Shown here in pieces: positions 1 through 12,143 of a stretch of 64,000 nt of DNA (within the stretch, counting starts at the first letter, position 1; every line of letters begins with the position of its first letter). The notes beneath the pieces are model-generated. The model was not told the DNA's origin and searched no databases. It saw only the letters and a list, made by a program, of their open reading frames with translations. This DNA comes from Periplaneta americana. Lineage: Eukaryota; Arthropoda; Insecta; Blattodea; Blattidae. Made by a program: the position numbers and the translations under genes. The DNA is taken from assembly GCF_040183065.1 (NCBI RefSeq), contig NC_091124.1, forward strand, positions 63,074,001 to 63,138,000, in the 5' to 3' direction.

Positions 1-1594
1 GTCTAAGATCTAATTATATATTTTGAAACCACCTGTCTGAGGGGAAGACCTCCAAGAGGAAGACACAGGGCAGTGCCTCCACGGTTTCCCCAGCCGTTGT
101 GGAATATTTATTATCTGGTGCTCAATAGAATACAGAAAAAAAATGTTGAAGGCTGGCAAAGTTGATCGTGACACACTGTACATCAATATGACAATTTTTA
201 TATGACAAAAAGAAAGATCAAATGTTTAATGAGATTTTGATGTTGCAACTTGTGGTCATAAAAATGTTTGTTATCCAATCAAAACAGCATGCACAAGAAA
301 TAAAAATGAACTACAGACTTCACTATAGTAAACACATATCAAGAATATGTGGATAACAGTATCACTTTAATTGATAGGAAAATTCTCCATGTACAGGGTG
401 TGTCTGACTCAAACGTTCATAAATTGTTTAGGCATCACGCACAACAGTACTACTGGTGCTGTTCTCCAACCAGGAGATAAACCGTGAAAGGAATGTGCTT
501 ACTATTGCGTCATCTATTGGAGCGAAGTAGATAGATAATATTAGAGTTATAATGTCAGTTTAAAAATCATGCGCTCTCCTGCATATGTTATTTCCTGTAT
601 GGAGGGATTAAAAGACCAGGAGATTAACCGTGATCTAATTTTGTAACTAGGGTAGTATAAAAATGTGTATATCATTGTTATTGTTTGTGCTGTGAGAGCT
701 AGCCAATAGAGATACGAGTACCCACGTGTATGACCTTATGATATCTTATGACATCAACATTCATTCACAGCATCACCCCACACCCTCTCATTCCCTGGAG
801 ACTTTCTCGTGGTTGGAGTACAGTAGAAACTTTTTGTCGTTGAAATTATCTAATTTGCAGCGCCTCTATTTTAGTTTTAATCATATTTGAAAACCGCTAA
901 ATAATAAATTGATATAAACGAGTTGACTGATCAATATATGGATTCATATGATGTGTTGAGTCAAGAAAAATTAATTTTTAATACGTGGATCTCTCAATGT
1001 AGTTAATGGCTCTCTTATAATGTCCGCTATTTATTCCGAATGAAACAAGACTAATTTGAGGAATTGGAGATAACTTACATGTTATGAAACAATATGAGAA
1101 GAGCAAATGACTAGATAAAACAGTATCTAATGAAAAAGGCGACTATAAGAAACGTTGGAAAGGCGATTAGAAAATAATAATTAACATAACAAATTTACTG
1201 CACATGTTAAACATTAAATTATTACGCGAAAACTGAAATTCGTAATATTCACGTGACACACTCTTGATTCCGCCTGCGAAACCATAAAATACCTCCCACA
1301 TGTCTGGGCTGATATTTGGGCTGCCTAAACAAAATTGAACGACTTAAATTAGACACCTTGTACATACGAGATCGGACAATAAAGTAATGAGACTGATTTT
1401 TTCCACCTGACGATGAACCCTGGAGTCTCCCACTAGAGATATGTTTGACCTTGGTCCTTCCTCCAGCCGAATTCCAACTGCTCCACCCTGTAAGCCGTCA
1501 TTGTGGAGTAACTGCTTGGTTAGTGAAGTTGTGTGTTTGCTCCTTGTCAATACAGTGAAATCGCATAATATCGCGCTTGTGAGAAACCCGGTGA
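1..1594. other. no gene recognised
   Basis: AT-rich stretch without a credible coding region. A short motif (ccaggagat-aaccgtga) occurs twice, near 471 and 614, which hints at an old repeat, but I cannot name it. The small open frames here show no recognisable domain. Confidence 0.5.
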
Positions 1595-2235
1595 AAATGC
1601 CACGACACATGGAGAGTTTCAGCAGGCCTTTGGAAATGAAGTGCTGTCAATAGCACAGTATCTGCGATGGCATATAATGTTTGTTGAGGGAGAAGCAACG
1701 TTGAAGATGAACACTAGCAACCGCATGGACAGATGACAACATTGCCAGGATACGTGAAGTTGTACGAACTGATAGGCGATTAAAGCCAAAATTATAGCGC
1801 AAGAATTGAACATGAATCGGGATACTGTTCGCCTCATTCTAACTAAAGGCCTGGGCATGAGAAACATTTGTGCAAAAATCGTTCCAAAATATCTGACCGG
1901 GCAACAGCGAGATGAACGGAGAATACCCACACCTGTAGAGTAACGGTCAGCGCGTCAGGCCGCGAAACCAGGTGGCCCGGGTTCGAATCCCGGTCGGGGC
2001 AAGTTACCTGGTTGAGGTTTTTTCCGGGGTTTTCCATCAACCCAATACGAGCAAATGCTGGGTAACTTTCAGTGCTGGACCCCGGACTCATTTCACCGGC
2101 ATTATCACCTTCATTTCATTCAGACGCTAAATAACCTAGATGTTGATACAGCGTCGTAAAATAACCCAATAAAATAAAAAATGAACGGAGAAATGTGGCT
2201 GCTGATCTCTTTCAACACTGCCGCAGCCTCCATAT
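1595..2235 (+). pseudogene. mariner-like transposase N-terminal remnant, split by a SINE
   Basis: Conceptual translation of the plus strand gives scattered pieces of the N-terminal helix-turn-helix half of a mariner-type transposase, the DNA-binding part of a cut-and-paste enzyme. Recognisable blocks include NMNRDTVRLILTKGLGM and ICAKIVPKYL just before 1911. A further short piece (NVAADLFQ) follows the inserted SINE at 1924-2180. The frame is broken by several stops and shifts, and no catalytic DDD region is visible. The SINE lies between the two pieces with a target-site duplication, so the transposase was already in place when the SINE landed. Family membership rests on pattern recognition only. 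Confidence 0.55.
1924..2180 (+). repeat. tRNA-derived SINE with 12-bp target duplication
   Basis: The head has an internal Pol III B box (gggttcgaatccc near 1979) and a degenerate A box. The body reads 'acctggttgaggttttttccggggttttcc', and the tail has 'cgctaaataacc' and 'gcgtcgtaaaataaccc'. The 12-bp sequence atgaacggagaa flanks it at 1912-1923 and 2181-2192, which is direct evidence of retroposition. The same family recurs at 4687, 7246, 20987, 36898 and 50217. Confidence 0.9.
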
Positions 2236-2497
2236 TTACCCGGCCTTGCTCCATGCGAATTCTTATTTCCAAACGAGAAATCAGTTGTGAAAGGAGGCCA
2301 TTTTTTAAACAAGAGAAGATATCCAAAAGGCCGTAACCGAAGCACTAAACATTGTCTCAAAAGATGAGTTTCACAGCTGCTACCACAGTGGCAGCAACGT
2401 TGGAATAAGTGTGTGCAGTCTCAAGGGAACTACTGAGAACATTGTATTTGGTTAAAATGTAAGTAAAAGTGTTTTTCAAACTAATCTTATTACTTTA

Positions 2498-2740
2498 TTA
2501 TCCGACCTCGCATGAAAACTCAGTGCACAGGTTTATCAGGCCTACATAAAAGGTTGGCAGACGATATGTCCACAACTTTATGATCATAGTTTTTTTCCCC
2601 ACCACTGTAATGTCCAGTGCCATTTTGCCAATCGCTTTTATGTGCATTATGCTGTTACGAAGAGTTTCGCCAAATAGGCATGAACCCAAGACATGAGCCA
2701 AAGTATTCTTGTTACTATATAAATTATTTTGAAATATCAT
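2498..2740 (-). pseudogene. possible LINE C-terminal fragment
   Basis: An 80-codon open frame contains AHVLGSCLFGETLRNS. This resembles the 'HVLG.CP.GE.LRN.RHH' block that I recall near the C-terminus of some insect non-LTR retrotransposon polyproteins. The rest does not align to anything I recognise. No poly(A) tail or target duplication is obvious. It could also be a chance frame. Confidence 0.35.
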
Positions 2741-3600
2741 GACTGTTTAGTTATAGACTAGTTATAATTATGCCTTCTTGGAACTTTTTATGTAGCTTAT
2801 ACTTTCCCACCATTGCTGAAAGTATGTAAAAAGGATATTTCTCGCTTCCAAAAAGAAGCCAGTCACTTCATTATTATGAATTTTGTGAGGATTTTGAAAT
2901 TAAGAATTGTTAGATTCATAAATTTTCATAAATTTCAGCTGGTTGATGTGACGAAACCTCAAAGCTCGCAGTAGGATCTGTAATTTCCGCTGTGTTTTTC
3001 TTCCTCACTATTATACTGACAAGTTTCATATCCACCTATATCTTTTATTTATAAATACACAGTACCAGTAATAATTGTTCGAGTTAATTATATCATTGAA
3101 TCGTGCTTAAGAAAAAAACTATGAATTTTACAGTGTAGAAAAGATAAATCAAACTAACGTAGGAATACTAGTCTATAATCTAAATTCTTCGGACAATAAC
3201 ATTAAAAATTATGCATTTTCTGCAATTAGGTCTGTTCATTGCAATTTAATTAAGAAATGTGAAATGATCACATCGAGTCATTTTTCAATTACCAATACAA
3301 ACACTTGCTTCTTGATTTGGGAAAAATGTTAGAAGGCTTTATTATGGTTGCGTAATAATTCTTAGTATGAACAACAACAGAATATACTAAGAAAGAGAAA
3401 AATACATTGCCAAGTAATAGGCTATTAACGCCCTTGTCACGAGTATCACTGGAATATAACTGGCAATTGTCTGCAAATGAAATTAGCACAGATTCTTTAT
3501 GTCATCTATAATGCACAAGAGTAATGCAACAGTGTACTGTAACTGAAAGTCCCTTTTCTTGCTTAATCCATGAGACTACTTACCCCATCTCTTGGTCCAT
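2741..3600. other. no gene recognised
   Basis: AT-rich spacer with short open frames only. I see no domain or clear repeat structure. Confidence 0.5.
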
Positions 3601-3602
3601 CG

Positions 3603-3841
3603 AGTCGGCCTGGTTGGCTCAGTTGGTATAGCGCTGGTCTTCTATGTCCGAGGTTGCGGGTTCGATCCCGGGCCAGGTCGATGGCATTTAAGTGTGCTTA
3701 AATGCGACAGGCTCATGTCTGTAGATTTACTGGCATGTAAAAAAACTCCTGAGGGACAAAATTCCTGCACACGGGCGACGCTGATATAACCTCGGCAGTT
3801 GCGAGCGTCGTTAAATAAAACATAACATTTTAACATTTCTC
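3603..3841 (+). repeat. tRNA-derived SINE, second subfamily
   Basis: The tRNA-like head has an A box (tggctcagttggtatagcgc) and a B box (gggttcgatcccg near 3659). The body contains 'aatgcgacaggctcatgtctgtagatttactggcatgt', and the tail is 'gagcgtcgttaaataaaacataac'. Related but imperfect direct repeats (ggtccatcg at about 3594, ggttcatcg at about 3842) may be the target duplication. A reverse-oriented relative lies at 23075-23225. Confidence 0.8.
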
Positions 3842-3853
3842 GGTTCATCGGAA

Positions 3854-3854
<1 letters not shown>

Positions 3855-3906
<52 letters not shown>
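3855..3906. repeat. (ATA)n microsatellite
   Basis: About 17 uninterrupted ATA/TAA units directly follow the SINE tail, consistent with growth from the A-rich 3' end of the SINE. Confidence 0.95.
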
Positions 3907-3907
<1 letters not shown>

Positions 3908-4686
3908 GTTTCTTTCTGCAGCAGTTTACAACGGTCTGAAACCGTCATTAGCATGCGCACATCAATTTTACACATGTTAACTCCCGTGTTTGAATTTACA
4001 TACGTTGTTTTACAGTTTCTACAGAGTGTCATCAGTAGGACTGAAAAAAAGTATTGGTATCAGAGTAGTAAATAATTTCTATATACATTGTTTACAAAAT
4101 GCGTCTCGTTGCAGAGTGTCTCTACTGTTTGTAAGGAGCAGATAGAGTGAACATTCGACACTCCTCAATAGTAGACCTGCTTAAGTGACGGGAGGTTGTA
4201 TCAGAATGCCGAAACAAAAATCCAACAAAGAACAGATAATAGGACGGCTGAATTCAGAACATGGAGAAAATGTGTTTAACTTAATTGATAGGCCTAATAA
4301 TGATATATTTTTTTATAAATTTAATATTTGTTTCGAGTTAATCAATTTGTAACATAAGTAATCTTGTAAATATAAATTCTATTATGAGTTCATTCATACG
4401 GAACGGACTTTTCACGCAGCCGCTACCGTAACAAGTCGAGTGTGCACACAAGCATTTTGTAAACAGAGGCTCTGCGTATGATGCAGCGTAGCCTATAACC
4501 AATATCTTTTTTTCAGCCCTAGTCATCAGCAGAGCTAGGAAGTTGGTACCAAACTGTTAAGTTGTGTGAGCTTGAACTTCATCTCTTCCAAATGAAAAGT
4601 ATTATCGCAACTTTTAATGTCAGTGAACCAGAACGACAAACACGTACAACAGGGTGGTAACCAACTATGTATTCCAGTCATCCATG

Positions 4687-4942
4687 TTTTTTTTAAATAG
4701 GTTATTTTACGACGCTTTAACAAAATCTCAGGTTATTTAGCGTCTGAATGAGATGAAGATAATAATGCCGGTGAAATGAGTCCGGGGTCCAGCACCGAAA
4801 GTTACCCAGCATTAGCTCATATTGGGTTGAGGGAAAACCCCAGAAAAACCTCAACCAGGTAACTTACCCCCACTGGGAATCGAACTCGGGCCACCTGGTT
4901 TCGCTGCCAGACGTGCTAACCGTTACTTCACAGGTGTGGACT
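4687..4942 (-). repeat. SINE, reverse orientation, 9-bp target duplication
   Basis: This is the reverse complement of the 1924-2180 family. The tail motif (ggttattttacgacgctttaac) is at the left and the tRNA-like head with its B box (gggaatcgaactcggg) is at the right. Direct repeats tcatccatg lie at 4678-4686 and 4943-4951. Confidence 0.9.
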
Positions 4943-4951
4943 TCATCCATG

Positions 4952-5710
4952 GTCTTACGAAAAGAGCATAATAAGCGAATGATATAAAAAAACAATAATG
5001 TGTAATTATAAACTTCGTAGCTCCCAATCTAAAATAATTTACCCATAGGTATAAACATAATATACAAAATGTACACTAATGATTCTAGCCTCATTATAAC
5101 AAATAACAATGAAGATTTTCATTTTATCAAAAGAAATACTCCTTTACTGTTCAGAAAAAAATTAAAGCAATATTTGTACTCTGAAAATATTCGTTCTACG
5201 TCACAATGCGTTACTGGAGCAAATATGAAATATGATATAATATTTCTTATTATCAGCAGGTGAATAACTACGTTTTGAATCTAATGGTGTGTCTCGTATG
5301 TGGCACATAATATTATACCCATAATTGTTTTCAAGAATTTTTCATTTCTATTGTAACGACAGCTAGGAAGTTCGTATCGTAATTCCTATGTTGAACTTGG
5401 ATTGTAACTCAACAGAATGCATAGCAGCACGAGACATCAACATTTAACGAAGAATAATTCGGGAAAAAATATTCTTGTTACACATTCCTGTTTGCATAAT
5501 TATTTAATAACAGATGAGTTTACTTTTTTGGAATCATGTATAATATTAATATTATGTAAATAATACATTAATAACAGAATAGCTCTCTTTGTTCAGAACC
5601 TAAAATATTAATATAAATTAACAATATTCTTTAAACTATTCACAATAGATTTGATTTGGTCAAAAACCCCGTGCGCAGAAGCTAAAAAATCCGGCGCACA
5701 AATATCAATC
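4952..5710. other. no gene recognised
   Basis: AT-rich; a 64-codon open frame at 5069-5263 has no recognisable features. Confidence 0.5.
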
Positions 5711-5714
5711 AATT

Positions 5715-6667
5715 TCTAATACCTAACCCACCAAATTTAATAGGTAGAGAAGATTGAATCCAACTGCTATCACTAAGAGAAATATTAAATAAATGTCTAA
5801 GTAATGACGTACAGTATCATATTGTCAGCTTGACAGAGGAAAGATGGAAACAACCATATAGAGGTAGTCTCCAAAAATTAGTTAAATTTAGGAATCAATA
5901 AACAGTTTTTAAGGAGAAAATAAGATATGTGGGGATTAAGGAGTACTAACCTGTCAAGGAAAGTTTTCAAACAAAGTAATTTCTGCTCTGCGATATTTTG
6001 AACTGCATTCAAGAAAATAGGGATACCTAGAATGGTTAAATTAGATTTAGAAATTAGTTTAATACCAGGAGCTCCAAGCTGAAAAGAAGATACAACCTTC
6101 TCGAGGTTATGGGAGTAGAAATAAAGTTCGTATTTGTCTGGGTTGAGGTGAAAGACAATTCGAGTACCAATGGAAATTATTTTCTGAAGGTCGCTAAGAA
6201 CAAACCAAAGGATCACTAACTAAGGTACCGTCATCAATATAAAAAGGTTTAAAATCACTATTAAGAAATATAATAATTGGTTGTAATACAAGACAGGAAA
6301 GCAGAGGACCAAAAGGGTCCCCTTGTTGACAGCCTAATTGCGAGAAGACAGTGTCAGATCCATAAAACAATTTCATAGGGTATCTATAGGCTTGCCAAAG
6401 AAAAGCAAAAGTTGGAGAAGATTTTGTTTAACGTCACCCAACATAATGTCGCGTTCAATACAATTAAAAGCATTTTTTAAATCTGATTTTAAGAGGATTA
6501 TTAGAGGTGGAATTAACTTTCAAGAAAGAGCGAACTAAATGAATAACAGATTCACAGCCCTGAGGGGAACCAAAACCTAGCTGATATGATCGAAAATAAT
6601 AAGATATATAATTTCTAATAAGAAAGTAAGATATTTTAGCTACAAGCCGTCGAAAAGTACTGGCCAA
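5715..6667 (-). pseudogene. non-LTR retrotransposon reverse transcriptase remnant
   Basis: Read leftwards on the minus strand, several frames give ordered pieces of a reverse transcriptase. These are a fingers/palm block with FGSPQGCESVIHLVRSFL (about 6560), a palm block with QLGCQQGDPFGPLL (about 6325), the catalytic-site block YIDDGTLVSDP (about 6230), the thumb-side block FHLNPDKYELYF (about 6150), and distal SSLPIKFGGLGIRN near 5740. The order matches LINE-type polymerases, which copy their RNA at a nicked target site. At least three frames are involved, so it is inactive. The right end abuts a SINE-like repeat beginning at 6661. I cannot assign a clade with confidence. Confidence 0.75.
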
Positions 6668-6780
6668 CCTACCCCATTATCTCCTGGCCTAGTTGGCTTA
6701 TAAGTTGTGTCTTATTGGTATCACTTGTGAGGTTCAGACCTGTCTTCTGACAGTTGACTAAACAAAAAATCAAGAACAAC
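6661..6780 (+). repeat. SINE-like repeat with A/C-rich tail, copy 1
   Basis: The block begins 'ctggccaacctaccccattatctcctggcc' and ends 'cagttgactaaacaaaaaatcaagaacaac'. Longer relatives lie at 11640-11871 and 14629-14884. All three share 'ttcagacctgtcttc.gacagttgacta' and an A/C-rich tail. This copy lacks the upstream part seen in the others. Confidence 0.7.
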
Positions 6781-7245
6781 ATCAGATCTGAGCGCACAGA
6801 ACTGTTTCCTTATGTTTTGTGGTTTAAATGAATACAGGCTTCATACACAACAATTTGAAGCAGTCGGTCCACAGCAGCGGAAACATGCGGCTCTTGTCGC
6901 GAGTACGAGGAACGCGTGATGCTCTCTCAAGGCCCATTAACAATCGCTGAAATCTCTACGTGGATGTTGTGATAATTCACAGTGAGCTTGACGCACCTTC
7001 TTTGTCGTGGCCTTGCTGACATGTTAATCACTTCCTGCTTATCACGGGTAGAGCTCATACTTTGTATTGTTTTATCGCTAGGGCACAAAAATAGTAGTCG
7101 GAGAACCAAAATCTTTCTGACATTTCTGAGGTTGCCATTATCCTATTCCCTCAATTTTTGGAATTTATTTACGAGTGCAAATAATGTGTCATCTCAAATG
7201 GTAGGTCACTGGCGTTATCTAGAGGTAACAAGCGAAAATCATAAT
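6781..7245. other. no gene recognised
   Basis: A 94-codon open frame at 6982-7266 shows no domain that I recognise and runs into a SINE. Confidence 0.45.
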
Positions 7246-7445
7246 CCGAGGCTACGCCCGGCGTGACATGAGTTTGAATCAAGCTTGGTCTTCTTACCTG
7301 GTTGGGTTTTTTTCTCGAGGTTTTCCCCAACTGTCAGGCGAAGAGTCAAGTAATCCCATGATGAATCCACGCACTCATCTCGCCGAATACCATTTCGATA
7401 TTACCAATTTCATCGATCTTAGATAATCGTGTACGCGATACAACG
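7246..7445 (+). repeat. degenerate SINE
   Basis: It retains the family body (ttacctggttgggtttttttctcgaggttttcccc), 'cactcatctcgccgaataccatt' and a decayed tail (tacgcgatacaacgtcctttaa). The tRNA-like head is eroded, so this is an old copy. Confidence 0.65.
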
Positions 7446-7696
7446 TCCTTTAAATACCTCTATTAATATGTCAAATGATAGGCCTACGTATTTCACATTA
7501 CACATTTCTGTAATCACATTGCAGAAACTGATTTCAAACCAGTTTTATCCAGGTACTTTAATATCTTATCTTACGTTATTGAAATTCTTTTTGAACGGTC
7601 TGATGAACCGAAACTTTTCTTCTGGAATTTATTATAAGTTATTAACACTCTGATTTTCTTGAAGAGTACAGTATTTATTAAGATCTAGTGTAGCCT
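7446..7696. other. no gene recognised
   Basis: AT-rich; short open frame only. Confidence 0.4.
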
Positions 7697-8247
7697 ATCT
7701 CTCAGCGTATTCCGAATCTCACCGGACCGGTGGACAACAATGACGTCACGCAGCAGCGAAATAGGAACAAAACTGCTGGAAGGTTCGATGGCTATCATGG
7801 CGGCTGTACAAGTTGTTGTCTGTGCTACGCTAGCAAGATTTTTCGAAATTTCCGTACTGTCATCTCGTTCACAGAAAAGAGAGCATAAACAATTTATTTC
7901 TTGAACCGGTAGTAATAACTGGTCTGTTGACATGTTCGCTCATAAGCCATTAACATATTGTTTTTACGTTATACTCATTACAAACAATACAGCAGAACTA
8001 AAGCAGAACACACCGCCATGACACAACAGTGCACGATGTCATTCGTCTGCTAATTCCCGCCCTATACAAGAACCAATCAGATTCACTGATGGCGGCTGAT
8101 GGAGACTGCCACCACCTCTGTAAGCTGATGGAACCGGTGCGACACCGGTGGAGCATCAGTGACGTCATCGTTGAAATTCGGAACACCGTGATGCCATCTG
8201 ATTGCTCAGCGCTGAGATTCGGATTACGCTCTCTGATTGCGGTTCCT
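7697..8247. mobile_element. candidate 550-bp inverted-repeat element
   Basis: The left end (agcgtattccgaatctcaccg) is nearly the reverse complement of the right end (cgctgagattcggattacgct): about 20 of 24 positions pair. The interior has balanced base composition in an AT-rich neighbourhood, and both halves contain 'caccggtgg' and 'tgacgtca' near their ends. No transposase is visible. No convincing target duplication was found, so this is a tentative MITE. Confidence 0.45.
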
Positions 8248-8553
8248 GGCTGATATGTACATTTTCCCTGAAAAAGGATGAGACGATTGAATATTCCTAA
8301 GTCTCAGATGTGAGACACTGCGCATGATCGGAGACCAGAGCACTGATACACAAGATAACGAATATTGAGTTACTTAAATTCAGACTATTTGGTTTGTTAC
8401 TAGCATCGTTCCGAAATTCACTTCAAAAACTGCAAAAAATATGATAATATTACGTAAATGAAAGATAAATATATACATAAATCGTGTGGTTAAATCGACA
8501 ATGGACCTTCATGACTAGATTGACACTCCACACAGAAAGGAAAGCTTTCATGT

Positions 8554-8640
8554 CGTTTCAATAGCTCAGACGGTAAGACTTCTGCGTGTTGTGTAGAAGA
8601 GTGCGAGTTCGATTCTTAGTCTACACAACGATTTTTTTTG
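8554..8640 (+). repeat. tRNA-like SINE head fragment
   Basis: An A-box-like tagctcagacggtaag and a B-box-like gagttcgattctt, spaced as in a tRNA, are followed by a T-run. No acceptor stem forms, so it is not a functional tRNA gene. A similar unit is at 49190-49275. Confidence 0.5.
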
Positions 8641-10092
8641 TCTAAATAACGTTGAAATAGCTAAGTAACGTTGAAATAGAGTTTTACAAAGTCCTGAGAT
8701 TAAGTGTTAATGATCGCAAACAATACAAAATTACAAGTTATAATATTATAAACGTTAATCTAATGAATGCATTTATACACACATATACAATGTAAATGCA
8801 TATATATTAAAAACTAACAATTAAAATGAAATTATAAAAATATATATAATAATAGACAAACTTTTACAAAGGTTTAGAGTCCTTAGGCTATGTAATTTGT
8901 TGAGTAATTATTACAATATTTTATTAATAGCTTTCCCATATGTGTAAGAAATACACTCGCACAAAACAATTTTTGTTAAAAGTATGGCTTTAGATTATTT
9001 CATTCTCACACTTTCAGTTAATTTTAACTATTTTATCTACGTGTTTGCAATAGTGTTTAATTTAGTATGCATTCAATTTTATTCATGTTATGATTGAATG
9101 GAAAAGCACTGTTGCAGTTATTGACTAATTACATATATTAATACTAATTATTAAATGCATCTGTTAAGTAACCAATTGCAGTATCTTTTGCAAAATCTTG
9201 AATGTTTAAGTTGTCAATAATATTTCTGTACTATATACTATAATACGTTAAAAGAATTTGCAATAGATTTGGGATCCTCTACTTTATAATCATTGGTTTT
9301 AGTGAAAAAAATTTTTCTTTCTTAGGATATCTACAAGTTTAAATTGAATAATATTCCGAATAGATTTAATTGCATTATCTGAATTTTGTACTTTTCTATT
9401 CAAATATATTCTATTTCCCTCTTTCATAAGTTTTGATAAATTACACTGTACTCCTTGCAGTATTTAAGAACATGAGGATCATTACATTGCAACTCATTAC
9501 ATATAGATTCTTCTTTTTAATACATGAGATTTTGAAGTCCCTGCGTTATCTACATGTTTTTACTTTTGAATTTTTTCACAACATTGAGTGGAGAAAATCC
9601 ACTGAAGTGATTATGAAATTAAGTGAAAAATGCAATACATTAACTCTTAATATCAGTAGTACCAGTATCATATACGTTTTTCCAAGATTCATTTTGTAGA
9701 CATAAATGTAAATAATCATTAGATACAACATTTACGATCCTTTCTTAGTTTTTAAATTAATATTTTGAAATTGTTCAGTGACATTGGAAACACTTAGGAT
9801 TTGTTTATCATGTTCAGACAAGCCATGATTATAGGTTCTGTCGAATAGGAATTCAGTCTAATTCTGTGTACAAAACATTTATCAATGGCTGTGCTACTTC
9901 AGCTTAGATTTAATTTGATTAGTTTCGCAACAGTTTGACTTCCTGTTATATCCTGTTATTTAGATATTTAACTTAGGGTTGATTTATTAACTCTTACTAT
10001 GCAAGATGCCTCTTATTTCAATAATTCTATATCACGTTAAATAGTCATTGTCTACACTAAAGTATTATCGTCATCCCTCATTTCTCATCGTA
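8641..10092. other. AT-rich spacer
   Basis: Very AT-rich, with an 88-codon open frame (9433-9699) that shows no recognisable domain. Nothing further is supported. Confidence 0.5.
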
Positions 10093-11100
10093 ATGGCGAA
10101 CCGACGTGACATGAGACAGCGAGTTATAGCTCTAGTTGAGGCTGGATATGGGGCTAGATCTGCTGGCCGTTTGGTCGGTGTTCCTGGAAGTACAGCCGCG
10201 AGGTGGGTTATCGTTATCAAAATTTAGGGGAAGTCGAAAATCGCCCTATTCCTGGGCGTCCGCGGATTTCTTCATTGGAAGAGGATGCTCTCTTATTCGA
10301 GACAGTTCGACAGGACCCCTTTCTGACTGCTAACGAAATAAGAGCAGTATCTAACTTTCCCGGCTCTTCACAGACTGTGATCAGCAGGTTGAGGAACCGC
10401 GGTATTAGGAGCCGGAGGGCTGCGCAAATGGAAATATTGGGGGAAGCACAAGCTGTCGACCGTCTTGCCTTCGCTACCAATCGAGTGGATTTCGATTGGA
10501 GAAATGTAATTTTCTCCGACGAAACAACCATCTCGAGTGATTACGAAGGTCCTGTCCGTGTCTATCGTGAGGATGGTCTCCGACATGACCAGCGCTATGT
10601 GCACCGACGTGAAAGATCGGGGCGCTTTAGCATATCGTGTTGGGGGTGGATGTCTTACGATGGACCTGGCGTTATAGAAGCATCTATGGCCGGTTTAATG
10701 CGGGAACTTACGAGCACATTCTGGAAAATATATTCCTTCCCTCCGCCCGAGAACGTTTTCCCGAAGGAACATTGCTCTTCCAGCAGGATAGCCATCCCGT
10801 GCACTACGCTGCAAGCATTCAAAGATGGTTTCAAAGGAGACCCGAGATCGAAATCATTAATTGGCCTCCGAAGTCACCTGATTTGAATGTCATCGAAAAT
10901 TTATGGGTGGAATTGAAAAAGAGAAGGATAGTCCCTATGCCCACCGACGCCCTCGAAATCGAGACGAATTGTGGGATCAAGTTGTTGACACCTGGGAAGA
11001 TCTCGGCGGGGATCAGAACTTATTTCACAATCTCGTGACATCCATGCCGGATCGACTTAGATCTGTAATAGAAGCTGATGGCATGTGGACAAGATTTTAA
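10093..11100 (+). pseudogene. Tc1-like transposase pseudogene with DD35E spacing
   Basis: The likely start at 10093 gives MANRRDMRQRVIALVEAGYG, followed by a helix-turn-helix with GRPRISSLEED after the linker. The first catalytic Asp is in VIFSDETTISS (about 10520), the second in LLFQQDSHPVHY (about 10785), and the Glu in SPDLNVIENLW (about 10895). Thirty-five residues separate the second Asp and the Glu, whereas most Tc1 enzymes have 34. The C-terminus ends DGMWTRF before TAA at 11098-11100. The frame changes near 10205, 10670 and 10920, so no active protein is made. In an intact copy the enzyme would cut and paste at TA dinucleotides. Terminal inverted repeats were not identified. A relative lies at 49585-50767. 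Confidence 0.9.
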
Positions 11101-11289
11101 GTTAACAGGTCTCTTTTTGTTTCTTATGATTTTTGTTTGAGGAAGAATACTTTTAACTTCCAAGTAAGTTTTATTTTTTTTTGACGAGGTTCAGCCAACT
11201 TGTAAAACCCAGAAATTGGGCATAAATTATTCCATATTTTTCGACAAATTAGACAGTCGAGGAACTCTGAACAAATTAATTACACCTCA
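11101..11289. other. Tc1-like element 3' flank
   Basis: Non-coding T-rich sequence after the transposase stop; I could not locate the element terminus. Confidence 0.4.
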
Positions 11290-11378
11290 ATAAAAAAAAG
11301 TTTTACCCGGGATCGAACACGAGACATTTCGGTTATACAGCGGAACCAACACGCTACTATATGAGCTACCGAGACAAG
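11290..11378 (-). repeat. tRNA-like SINE head
   Basis: In reverse orientation it has a B box (cgggatcgaacac near 11309) and an A box (tatgagctacc near 11360), with an intervening anticodon-like arm. The 3' acceptor pairing is not convincing, so it is best read as a SINE head rather than a tRNA gene. Confidence 0.5.
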
Positions 11379-11639
11379 ACAGTGATAGCAGCAGTCCAGA
11401 ATGTAGATCCCTTAGCAGGCATTTGCCATTCGTACAGTGAAGCAATGATATTTTGTGACTCGAGCTATGTTGTGAAATCCTGGCCTTAAATGGCAGTCTT
11501 CTTCATGATCCTTATTCTGGTCCTTGTCCTTGTTGTGGTCCTTGTAACAATTCTTGTACTATTTCTCATGTTATATATCGTTACGTCGATATCGAGTGAA
11601 CCGCGCTGTAGAACTTTAACTTCCGACGACCAAGAATCG

Positions 11640-11871
11640 TCTCATTCTTTTTAAGGGTAACTGTACATCTGTAATCAGGGAGTACATTTCACTTGATATG
11701 TATCAGATTAGTGCAATATGTGGTAATATGTAATTAATCGGCGATGTTTGAAAGGAACCGGCCAGCCTATCTCATTATCTCCTGGCCTAGTCGCCTCATA
11801 ACTGATGCCATGTTGGTATCATTTGTGACCTTCAGATCTGTCTTCGGACAGTTGACTAAATAAAAAACAAC
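11640..11871 (+). repeat. SINE-like repeat, copy 2
   Basis: This longer copy begins near 'tgtacatctgtaatcagggagtacat' and includes 'gtaattaatcggcgatgtttg'. It ends with 'ttcggacagttgactaaataaaaaacaac'. It aligns over its length with 14629-14884. Confidence 0.7.
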
Positions 11872-11960
11872 TAGTGAAGCCATATCTTCTCTATAGTAAT
11901 TTCAGACCAATAGACCTTATTTGAGGGGCATGCGGTAACGTCGCGGTTAAGAAGTATTAC

Positions 11961-12143
11961 CACAGTCTGGTATATACAGTCACGAAGCTTGAGTTGTGAG
12001 GATACTAGGAACAAAAGACTGTGCTGGTACTATTTCGCATTGTCTGTTATGAGGCGATAGTAGCGATCCTAGTGGTTAGAAACTATCCATGGATGCATAT
12101 TTACTACGTATTGAGCTTCGTGACTGTATATACTAGACTGTGG
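11961..12143. mobile_element. MITE family M1, copy 1 (about 183 bp)
   Basis: Both ends carry the inverted repeat CAGTCTRGTATATACAGTC, continuing into acgaagct. The interior has 'ggtactatttcgcattgtctgttatgaggcgatagtagcgatcc'. Other copies lie at 17461, 30991 and 46926. No coding capacity. TA or a short AT-rich target is likely, but the exact duplication is unclear. Confidence 0.85.

Noticed and set aside
3811-4032. Frame with poly-Tyr
   Set aside because: Translation of an (ATA)n microsatellite.
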